From assembly GCA_028287525.1 (NCBI GenBank), contig JAQBPM010000032.1:1-61671 (forward strand): DNA of 61,671 bases. Direction: 5' to 3'. The notes beneath the pieces were generated by a model that made no database searches, was not told the origin of the DNA, and was given only the letters and a program-made list of their open reading frames with translations. The position numbers and the translations under genes are program-made. Numbering within the stretch: the first letter of the stretch is position 1; each line of letters begins with the position of its first letter. Below are positions 54,168 to 61,671 of this stretch, piece after piece. The DNA is from Vulcanimicrobiota bacterium (lineage in GTDB: Bacteria > Vulcanimicrobiota > Vulcanimicrobiia > Vulcanimicrobiales > Vulcanimicrobiaceae).

Positions 54168-55844
54168 GTGATCGGACGGCGCATCTACGGGTTCGTTCGC
54201 GCAGCCTCGCTCGTAGCGGCGATAGGGCTGGTTCTCGCGTGCGCACCGGCCGCCGTGCGCGCCCTGCGCGCGGACGACCTGCTGTTTCTCGCCGCCGCGC
54301 TGGCGATCGCCGTGGCGCTGGGCGTCGTGCGGCCGCCCGCGGCGCATTTCGAACGCAGCTCGCGCCCGACGCCGGAGAGCGATCGCGTCGGCTTGCTCGT
54401 CCCCGTGCTGCTGGCGGTGCTCGTCACGGAAGGCTGGTTCTGGGCCGCGGCGCTCAACGTGGTGGCCTTCGTCGTGCGTCCGAACCGCCGGCGCCGCGAT
54501 ACCGTGCGCGATCGAATTCTGGCGGCCCCGCTGCGCGTTCCCGCGTGGTGGGCAGGCGGGTTCATCGCCGCGCCGCTGCATGCCGCGGTGACGGGAACTC
54601 CGTCGCTCGGCGGGGTGTTCGTGTTCATCGGCATCGCGACGGGCTACGTCCTGCTCGCGGATCTCGTGTGGGTCGATTCGCTCCAGGCCTTCCGCCAAGG
54701 CCGCTCGCTCGTGCGCACGTGGAGCCGTCACCTGACCGACCGCGGCACGATGCTCACGGCCCTTGCGGAGTCCGCCTGGGCGTACGTCGTCGTGCGCGTC
54801 GTGCTGCACGACGGCGGCGCGTTCGGCGCCGCCCTGCTCGCGCCGCTAGTGCTCTTCGCCGTGATCCTGGTGCGGTTCGCTCGCCTCAACGCGCGCATTC
54901 ACCGTTTGGCGCTCTCGCGCGAAGCGGTCGATGCGATGCTGCGCGCGAGCGACCCGCAACCGCAGATGCGCTCGCTGCTCGAGAGCGTCGATCCGCGCAT
55001 CGTGCGCGAATCGGTCGAGATCGCGGCGTTCGGGCGCGGGGGCGCCGACCGCTGGTCGCGCGTCGTGCGTTTCGGTCCGCCGGTCCCCTCGGAGCTCGAA
55101 CGGCTCGGCGGACGGGTGCTGCTCGAATTGCAAGTGACCGGCGACGACGCAGCGGTCGAAGAGCACGAAGAAGGCACGGTCTCGGCGTATGCGGCGCGCG
55201 ACGCGCAGGGCCGATTGCGCGGTGCGCTCGTCGTCTCCCGCAAGGCCGGCGCCAACCCGCTGGTCGCCGCGCGCGACATCGCACGCGCCGCGGTGGAGCT
55301 CGGACCCCTGCTCGGCGAGTACGGCGCGATTGCGGCGACGCGTTCGGCGGCGGCGGTCGACACACTCACCGGCCTGCCGAATCGGCGGGGCGTCTCGCGC
55401 GCGTTCGAAGAGGCGATGGCGCACGTGCGCGACGGCGGAAAGTACGCGGTGCTGCTTCTCGACATCGATCACTTCAAGTCGATCAACGACCTGCTCGGCC
55501 ACCAGACCGGCGACCGCGTGCTGGCGCAGATCGGGCGCATTATCGCGGAGAACATACGCGGCGTCGACGTTGCGGGACGGTTCGGCGGCGAAGAGTTTCT
55601 CGTGCTGCTGCGCGACGCGGCGCGCGAGCGGGCGCTGCAGGTCGCCGAACGCCTGCGCGTCGCGATCGAAACCGGCGGACTCGCGTATGCCGACGGAAAG
55701 CCGGTGACGGTATCGGTCGGCGTCGCCTATGCCCGCGCCGCTGACGGCACGTCCGACGTGATGGAGCGCGCCGACCGCGCGTTGTACCGCGCGAAAAACG
55801 CGGGCCGCAATCGCGTCGTCGAATCACCGCTCGTAGCAGTGTAA
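54168..55844 (+). CDS. Membrane-associated diguanylate cyclase (GGDEF)
   Basis: LTGLPNRRGVSRAFEEAM, LLDIDHFKSINDLLGHQTGDRVL, GRFGGEEFLVLL; N-terminal TM region; GTG start. Confidence 0.9.
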   Translation: MIGRRIYGFVRAASLVAAIGLVLACAPAAVRALRADDLLFLAAALAIAVALGVVRPPAAHFERSSRPTPESDRVGLLVPVLLAVLVTEGWFWAAALNVVAFVVRPNRRRRDTVRDRILAAPLRVPAWWAGGFIAAPLHAAVTGTPSLGGVFVFIGIATGYVLLADLVWVDSLQAFRQGRSLVRTWSRHLTDRGTMLTALAESAWAYVVVRVVLHDGGAFGAALLAPLVLFAVILVRFARLNARIHRLALSREAVDAMLRASDPQPQMRSLLESVDPRIVRESVEIAAFGRGGADRWSRVVRFGPPVPSELERLGGRVLLELQVTGDDAAVEEHEEGTVSAYAARDAQGRLRGALVVSRKAGANPLVAARDIARAAVELGPLLGEYGAIAATRSAAAVDTLTGLPNRRGVSRAFEEAMAHVRDGGKYAVLLLDIDHFKSINDLLGHQTGDRVLAQIGRIIAENIRGVDVAGRFGGEEFLVLLRDAARERALQVAERLRVAIETGGLAYADGKPVTVSVGVAYARAADGTSDVMERADRALYRAKNAGRNRVVESPLVAV

Positions 55845-55966
55845 CCAAAGACGCAGCGACACGTCGGACGCCGTGTCTCCCGTCGAGACGCACGGCGTTC
55901 GCGCGCTCGTCTGTCGTACGGCGAAGGGGGTTTCCCCTTTTATGGCAGGGGGAATCGCTTCTCCGC

Positions 55967-57631
55967 ATGCGCGTCCTGGGCATCAACGCCGTCTTCCACG
56001 ATCCCGCATCCGTCCTCGTCGTCGACGGGACCATCGTCGCAGCGGCTGAGGAAGAACGCTTCACGCGCCGCAAGCACGGCAAACGATGCGTGCCGTTCTC
56101 GACGTGGGAATTGCCGGAGGAATCGGCGCGGTGGGTGCTCGCGTACGGGAACGTCCGTCCCGCCGACCTCGACGCGATCGCCTACTCGTACGACCCCGAC
56201 CTCGCGCCGCTCGACGGCGGCGAACTGCACGACAACGAATACGAAAGCTTGCGGACCTACTTCGTCCGCAAGGCGCCGGGCTTCATGGAGGCGGCACTCC
56301 CCGGCCTCGATCGGGCTCGCGTGCGGTTCGTTCCGCATCACGTGGCCCACGCCGCGTCGGCGTACCTCGCCGGCCCCCATCGCGATTGCGCCGTCATGGT
56401 GCTGGACGGTCGCGGCGAGCAGACATCGTACCTCGGCGGCGTGGTGCGAAACGGCGAGCTCGAGGTGCTGCGGCGCGTAGCGATCCCCCACTCGCTCGGT
56501 TTGCGCTATGAAGAACTGACGATGCACGTCGGCTTCGCGCGCAGCTCCGACGAGTACAAAGTGATGGCGCTCGCGTCGTACGGAACGCCGCGCTGGCGCG
56601 CGCAGATCCGCGAGGAGATGCACCACGACGGCGACGGGGGCTTCGTGGCGCAGCCGATCGATCTCGCACGCTTCGTCGCGGCACGGCAAGAAGGCGAGCC
56701 GTTCGCCCCCGGCCACGCCGACCTCGCCGCGAGCGTGCAAGCGGCGCTGCAGGAGACGATGCTCGAGCTCGCGCGGTGGCTCCACGGGACCACCGGCATG
56801 AAGGCGCTCGTCCTGGCCGGCGGCGTCGCGCTCAACGTGGTGGCGAACTCGTACGTCGCCGAGAACGGACCGTTCGAATCGGTGTGGGTTCAGCCCGCGG
56901 CCGGCGACGCCGGAACGGCGCTCGGCGCGGCGCTCTACGTCGCCAAATGCATGGGCGACGACGTGCGCCCGATGGAGTCGGCGGCGCTCGGACGGGAGTG
57001 GAACGACGCGGAACTCCAAGCGTCACTCGACGCGGCGCACGTCGGCTACTCGCGCCCGCGCGACATCGCGGCGGCGGTTGCCGGCTTCGTCGCACGCGAC
57101 CGGATCGTCGCGTGGTTCCAAGGCCGCAGCGAATTCGGTCCGCGGGCGCTGGGCCATCGCTCGCTGCTGGCCAATCCACGGCACGCGGACACGCTGCACC
57201 GGCTCAACGACGTCAAAGGCCGCGAGCAGTTCCGCCCGGTCGCGCCGATGACGCTGCTGGAGCGCGCGCCGGAATACTTCGAGGGACCGTTTCCGTCGCC
57301 ATACATGCTCTTCGTTCATTCGGTTCGGCCCGGCTGGGCAGAGCTGCTGCGCGCCGTCGTGCACGTCGATGGAACCGCGCGGGTGCAGACCGTCGACCGC
57401 CGCGAAGAGCCGCTCGTCGCGCGGATGCTCGACGCCGTGGAACGGAAGACCGGAATTCCGGTCGTGGTCAACACGTCGCTGAACACCGCCGGGCGGCCGA
57501 TGGTCGACAGTCCACGCGACGCCCTCGAGTGCTTCGGGTCCGCGCCCGTCGACGCGCTCGCGATCGGTCCGTTTCTACTCGAGCGCGAGGGCCTCGCGCA
57601 CGGCTCGAACGCCGTCTCCGTGGTGGCGTGA
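55967..57631 (+). CDS. Carbamoyltransferase (NodU/CmcH family)
   Basis: RVLGINAVFHDPASVLVVDGTIVAAAEEERFTRRKH, LAGGVALNVVANS, GRSEFGPRALGHRSLLANPR, VVNTSLNTAGRPMVDSP. Confidence 0.93.
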   Translation: MRVLGINAVFHDPASVLVVDGTIVAAAEEERFTRRKHGKRCVPFSTWELPEESARWVLAYGNVRPADLDAIAYSYDPDLAPLDGGELHDNEYESLRTYFVRKAPGFMEAALPGLDRARVRFVPHHVAHAASAYLAGPHRDCAVMVLDGRGEQTSYLGGVVRNGELEVLRRVAIPHSLGLRYEELTMHVGFARSSDEYKVMALASYGTPRWRAQIREEMHHDGDGGFVAQPIDLARFVAARQEGEPFAPGHADLAASVQAALQETMLELARWLHGTTGMKALVLAGGVALNVVANSYVAENGPFESVWVQPAAGDAGTALGAALYVAKCMGDDVRPMESAALGREWNDAELQASLDAAHVGYSRPRDIAAAVAGFVARDRIVAWFQGRSEFGPRALGHRSLLANPRHADTLHRLNDVKGREQFRPVAPMTLLERAPEYFEGPFPSPYMLFVHSVRPGWAELLRAVVHVDGTARVQTVDRREEPLVARMLDAVERKTGIPVVVNTSLNTAGRPMVDSPRDALECFGSAPVDALAIGPFLLEREGLAHGSNAVSVVA

Positions 57632-57635
57632 AGCC

Positions 57636-59141
57636 ATGTTCGATATCGTCGTCCCGACGATCGGGCGGCCCTCGCTGCGGCGGCTGCTGAACTCGATCGG
57701 CCGGTCGAGCGGACCGCGTCCTGGGCGCATCTTCGTGGTCGACGATCGTCGCGACCGCTCCGCCCCGCTCGAGCTCGGGCTCGACGCGGATTTGGGCCAG
57801 CGCGTGACGGTGCGAGCCGGTCGAGCGGCAGGCCCCGCGTCGGCGCGGAACATCGGGTGGCGGTGCTCCGGCGCAGTCTGGATCGCGTTCGTCGACGACG
57901 ACGTGCTGGTCGGAGAGACCTGGCTCGACGACCTTGCCCGCGATCTGCGCGATCTTCCCGGCGACGTCGCCGCCTCTCAAGGCCGCGTGCTGGTGCCGTT
58001 GCCGGCGGGACGCAGGCCGACCGATTGGGAGCGGAACGTCGCGGGACTCGCGACCGCGCGGTGGATCACCGCCGACTGCGCGTACCGCCGCAGCGCGCTG
58101 CTGGCCGCAGGGGGATTCGACGAACGCTTCCGGCGCGCGTACCGCGAGGACGCCGACCTCGCCTTGCGCGTCGTCGCGCGCGGCAAACGCATCGTTCGTG
58201 GAGAACGTCGCGTGACCCATCCGGTGGGAGCGGCGGACTGGACGATCAGCGTACGGCTCCAGGCGGGAAACGCGGACGACGCGTTGATGGAGGCGCTGCA
58301 CGGCCGCGCGTGGCGCTCGCGAGCAGGGGCCCCGCGAGGTGCATACCGGCAGCACGTCGGCGCCGCGAGCGCGGCGGGCATCGCGCTCGCCGCATGTGCG
58401 GCGCGCAGACCGAAGGTGGCAGCGATCGCCGCCGCCGCATGGGCATTGCAGGCCGTATACTTCGCATGGCGCCGCATCGCCCCGGGGCCGCGAACGCGCG
58501 GCGAGATCGCCGCCATGCTCGCGAGCTCCGTTGCGATCCCGTTTGCGGCCGTCTACCATCGCGTACGCGGTGCGTCGGGCCGCCGCGGGCAGCTCGCCGA
58601 CCGGGCGCGCGCGCCGAAGCCGCTTCCGCGCGCGGTGCTGTTCGACCGCGACGGCACGCTGGTGGTAGACCTGCCGTTCAACCGCGACCCCGACCGCGTC
58701 GAACCGATGCCTGGTGCCGCATCGGCGCTCGCAATGCTGCGCGCCGCAGACGTTCCGATCGCCGTCGTGTCGAACCAAAGCGGCGTCGCGCTCGGCCGGG
58801 TTACGCGCGGCGACGTCGACGCGCTCAACGCGCGGATCGAGGCGCTGCTCGGCCCGCTCGGTCCGGTGTTTGTCTGCACGCACGGACCGGATGATCGCTG
58901 CAGGTGCCGCAAGCCCGCACCCGGACTGCTGGAGGCCGCGGCACGGCGACTCGGCGTTCGGCTGCGCGACTGCGTCGTCGTCGGCGACATCGGCGCCGAT
59001 ATCGAAGCTGCGCACGCGGCCGGCGCGCGAGCGATCCTCGTCCCGACGGCGGTCACCCGCCCGGAAGAGATCGCCGCGGCGCCGCTCGTCGCACGCGACC
59101 TCGAGCACGCCGTCCGGCTGCTGCTCGGAGAAGAAGCGTGA
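57636..59141 (+). CDS. Fusion protein: family 2 glycosyltransferase plus HAD-IIIA phosphatase (GmhB/HisB-like)
   Basis: FDIVVPTIGRPSLRRLLNSI, FVDDDVLVGETW; then RAVLFDRDGTLVVDLPFN, CRCRKPAPGLLEAAARRLGVRLRDCVVVGDIGADIEAAHAAG. Confidence 0.9.
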   Translation: MFDIVVPTIGRPSLRRLLNSIGRSSGPRPGRIFVVDDRRDRSAPLELGLDADLGQRVTVRAGRAAGPASARNIGWRCSGAVWIAFVDDDVLVGETWLDDLARDLRDLPGDVAASQGRVLVPLPAGRRPTDWERNVAGLATARWITADCAYRRSALLAAGGFDERFRRAYREDADLALRVVARGKRIVRGERRVTHPVGAADWTISVRLQAGNADDALMEALHGRAWRSRAGAPRGAYRQHVGAASAAGIALAACAARRPKVAAIAAAAWALQAVYFAWRRIAPGPRTRGEIAAMLASSVAIPFAAVYHRVRGASGRRGQLADRARAPKPLPRAVLFDRDGTLVVDLPFNRDPDRVEPMPGAASALAMLRAADVPIAVVSNQSGVALGRVTRGDVDALNARIEALLGPLGPVFVCTHGPDDRCRCRKPAPGLLEAAARRLGVRLRDCVVVGDIGADIEAAHAAGARAILVPTAVTRPEEIAAAPLVARDLEHAVRLLLGEEA

Positions 59142-60154
59142 ACGTTCTCGCCGTCCGTCAGGACAACAACGGCGACGTGCTGCTGGCCGGCCCGGCGCTG
59201 CGCGCGATCGCCGCCGGCGCTTCGCGACTCGTCTTGCTGTGCGGACCGTCGGGCCGCGCGGCAGCCGAGGCGCTGTGCGGAGTCGACGAGGTGCTGTGCT
59301 GGGAGGCCGCCTGGATCGAGGCGCAGCCGCAGCCGCCGCGGCGCGACGATGTCGACCGATTCGTCGATCGGCTCGCGCATCTACGAATCGACATAGCGGT
59401 CATCTTCACGTCGTTCCATCAGAGTCCGTTGCCGATGGCGCTGCTGCTGCGCATGGCGGGCGTCCCGAAGATCGGGGCGATCAGCGAGGACTATCCGGGC
59501 GGATTGCTCGACGTGCGTCATCGCGGCGTGCCGGACGACCTGCACGAGGTCGAACGCGCGCTTTCGTTGGCGCGCGCGATGGGCTTCGCGCCGCCGCCGC
59601 ACGACGAGGGCCGGCTCGCGATGTGCGTCGCGGACGAAAATCCCGCGGCCCACCTCAGGTCGTACGTCGTCGTCCATCCGGGTGCGACGGTTCCCGCGCG
59701 CGCCTGGAGCCCGCAGAAGAATCGTGCGCTCGTGCGCGCGCTCGCCGAACGCGGCAGGCAGGTCGTCGTCACCGGAGGCGCGAGCGAACGCCAATTGTGC
59801 GCGGACGTCGCGGGCGAGCAGGCGCTGAACCTCTGCGGAGCGACGGACTTCCGGGAACTCGGCCGCGTCATTGCGGACGCAGACGCGATCGTCGTCGGCA
59901 ATACCGGCGCCGCGCACGTTGCGGCGGCGGTGGGCACGTCCACCGTCTCGCTCTTTCCGCCGACCGTCCCAGCCGCGCGGTTCCGGCCGTGGATGGTCGA
60001 GCACGTGCTGCTCGGCGACCAGCAGATCCCGTGCCGCGGCTGTCGCGCGCGGATCTGTCCGCGCGGCGATCACGCGTGCGTGAACGCCGTGGACGTCGGC
60101 GACGTCCTCGCCGCGCTGCGCTCGCTGCGCGCCGCCCGTTCGGTGAGGACGTGA
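59138..60154 (+). CDS. Glycosyltransferase family 9 (heptosyltransferase-like)
   Basis: GTG start; NVLAVRQDNNGDVLLAGPALRAIAAG, VVHPGATVPARAWSPQKNRALVRALAERG, GNTGAAHVAAAVGTSTVSLFPPTV. Confidence 0.9.
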   Translation: MNVLAVRQDNNGDVLLAGPALRAIAAGASRLVLLCGPSGRAAAEALCGVDEVLCWEAAWIEAQPQPPRRDDVDRFVDRLAHLRIDIAVIFTSFHQSPLPMALLLRMAGVPKIGAISEDYPGGLLDVRHRGVPDDLHEVERALSLARAMGFAPPPHDEGRLAMCVADENPAAHLRSYVVVHPGATVPARAWSPQKNRALVRALAERGRQVVVTGGASERQLCADVAGEQALNLCGATDFRELGRVIADADAIVVGNTGAAHVAAAVGTSTVSLFPPTVPAARFRPWMVEHVLLGDQQIPCRGCRARICPRGDHACVNAVDVGDVLAALRSLRAARSVRT

Positions 60155-61128
60155 TCTCGGTCGATCGGCCCGTCGAGCGGGCCTCGGCGACGAAACGCAT
60201 CCTGCTGTGGCACGTGCACGGGTCCTACACGACCGCGCTCGTGCGGGGCCCGCATTCCTACTTTCTGCCGGTGCTCCCCGATCGCGGCCCGGATGGCCGC
60301 GGCCGCGCGCGCACGTGGGTGTGGCCTCAATCCGCCGCGGAAGTGACGCCCGCGCAAGCGCGCGAGCTCGACATCGACGTGGTCATCGCGCAGCGCCCGC
60401 ACGAGGTGGACCAGCTTCTGCCGCAGTGGCTCGGGCGCCGCGTCGCCGCCGCCGTTCCGACGATCTACCTCGAACACAATGCGCCGCAAGGCCGCGTCGG
60501 GGAGATGCGTCATCCGATGGCCGATCGTCCGGACCTGACGATCGTGCACGTGACGCACTTCAACGACGTGTTCTGGGATTGCGGGACGACGCCGACGCGC
60601 GTGATCGAACACGGGATCGTCGATCCCGGATATCGCTACACGGGCGAGCTGCCGCGCGGCGCCGTCGCGATCAACGAGGCCCGGCGCCGCGGGCGCGTCG
60701 TCGGGACCGATCTCCTGCCGCGATTGCACGCCGCGATGCCGCTCGACCTGTTCGGCATCGACGCGGGAGCGCTCGGCGGCATGGACGACCCCACGCAATC
60801 GGTGCTGCACGCCGAGATGCCGCGGCGCCGCGCGTACGTCCACCCCGTGCGCTGGACGTCGCTCGGCTTGTCGCTCATCGAAGCGATGCACTTGGGAATG
60901 CCGATCGTCGCGCTCGCGACGACGGAGGCCGTCGAGGCGGTCGGGCCGGGCTGCGGCACCGTCGCAACCGACGTGCAGCGGCTCTGCGACGCGTTGCGCC
61001 GGTACGCGGCCGACGCGGGTGCAGCTCGCGCCGACGGCTTGCGCGCCCGTGCGTACGCGCTCGAACGGTATGGACTGAAGCGTTTCCTGTGCGCTTGGGA
61101 TGCAGTGTTTACGGAGGTTACCTCGTGA
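60151..61128 (+). CDS. Glycosyltransferase (GT-B fold, group 1-like)
   Basis: GTG start; LLWHVHGSYTTALVRGPHSYFLP, DVVIAQRPHEV, YVHPVRWTSLGLSLIEAMHLGMPIVALATTEAVEAV. Confidence 0.85.
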   Translation: MISVDRPVERASATKRILLWHVHGSYTTALVRGPHSYFLPVLPDRGPDGRGRARTWVWPQSAAEVTPAQARELDIDVVIAQRPHEVDQLLPQWLGRRVAAAVPTIYLEHNAPQGRVGEMRHPMADRPDLTIVHVTHFNDVFWDCGTTPTRVIEHGIVDPGYRYTGELPRGAVAINEARRRGRVVGTDLLPRLHAAMPLDLFGIDAGALGGMDDPTQSVLHAEMPRRRAYVHPVRWTSLGLSLIEAMHLGMPIVALATTEAVEAVGPGCGTVATDVQRLCDALRRYAADAGAARADGLRARAYALERYGLKRFLCAWDAVFTEVTS

Positions 61129-61671
61129 GAATTGCGATGGTATCGGAACACGCGAGCCCGCTCGCCACGCTGGGCGGCGTGGACGCGGGCGGACAGAACG
61201 TTCATGTCGCGGCGCTGGCGAGCGGCGCCGCCAAGCTCGGACATCACGTCACGGTCTACACGCGGCGCGACGATCCGAAGCTGCCCCCCCGCGTCGTCAT
61301 GGCACCGGGAGTCGTGGTCGAGCACGTGAACGCGGGGCCGCCCACGGCGATCCCCAAGGACGCGATCTATCCGCACCGCCGATGCTTCGCGGGCCATTTA
61401 CGGCACGCGTGGGCCGCCGAGCGGCCCGACGTAGTCCACTCGCACTTCTGGATGAGCGGCATAGCGACGCTCGAGGCCGCCAAGCCGCTGGCGATTCCTG
61501 CGGTCCATACGTTCCATGCGCTCGGTGCGGAAAAGCGACGCTTCCAAGGCGCGGCGGACACATCGCCCGACACGCGCATCGCGGAAGAAGAGAAGATCGT
61601 GCGCGGCGTCGATCGCGTGATCGCGACGTCGAGCGCCGAGGTGTTCGAGCTCTTGCGCATGGGCGCTCACC
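61125..61671 (+). CDS. Glycosyltransferase family 4, partial (runs off window end)
   Basis: GTG start overlapping previous stop; translates to MRIAMVSEHASPLATLGGVDAGGQNVHVAALASGAAKLGHHVTVYTRRDD... with no stop before 61671. Absent from the supplied ORF track. Confidence 0.88.
   Translation, partial: MRIAMVSEHASPLATLGGVDAGGQNVHVAALASGAAKLGHHVTVYTRRDDPKLPPRVVMAPGVVVEHVNAGPPTAIPKDAIYPHRRCFAGHLRHAWAAERPDVVHSHFWMSGIATLEAAKPLAIPAVHTFHALGAEKRRFQGAADTSPDTRIAEEEKIVRGVDRVIATSSAEVFELLRMGAH

Noticed and set aside
54155-55744. 529-aa plus-strand ORF
   Set aside because: Shadow of the GGDEF gene in another frame; low-complexity Arg/Ala.
57468-59108. 546-aa minus-strand ORF
   Set aside because: Antisense to the GT2-HAD fusion, which has clear motifs.
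1-61671. Mobile element, phage or transposase genes
   Set aside because: No transposase, integrase or phage protein was recognised on either strand; the only integration-like hint is the tRNA-Thr fragment.

Overview
This is a high-GC bacterial window with no rRNA, no CRISPR array and no transposase or integrase that I recognised. From left to right: tRNA-Tyr and tRNA-Gly; a small membrane protein and an S15/CocE-like lipoprotein hydrolase; two minus-strand HTH regulators, one with a receiver domain that lacks the phospho-acceptor Asp. Next comes a long plus-strand accessory locus (about 5.0-40.9 kb) that starts and ends as an exopolysaccharide (EPS) locus (sugar transferase, nucleotide-sugar dehydrogenase, UXS-like SDR; later Wza-like exporter, Wzz, CpsD-like protein, Wzx, glycosyltransferases, WecG/TagA, Wzy-like). 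It has a complete hybrid PKS/NRPS cluster (about 8.2-27.3 kb) embedded in the middle. That cluster encodes a degenerate HprK-like protein, an atypical free-standing adenylation protein, a PPTase, a KS-AT-ACP-aminotransferase-C-A-PCP megasynthase, two JmjC/cupin-like oxygenases, a C-TE protein with altered catalytic residues, a free PCP, a second free-standing A domain and an alpha/beta hydrolase. After it lie a GH16 hydrolase and a paralogous lipoprotein, a tRNA-Thr with a truncated tRNA-Thr-like fragment about 0.8 kb upstream, housekeeping and signalling genes (fumarylacetoacetase, PAS/GAF/SpoIIE phosphatase, DctP, malate synthase, tRNA-Arg, STAS, GGDEF), and the start of a second glycoconjugate cluster (carbamoyltransferase, GT2-HAD fusion, GT9, GTs). 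The main candidate for something new is the EPS-embedded PKS/NRPS locus with several proteins whose catalytic signatures are altered. All family calls were read by eye from translations; no database search was run.
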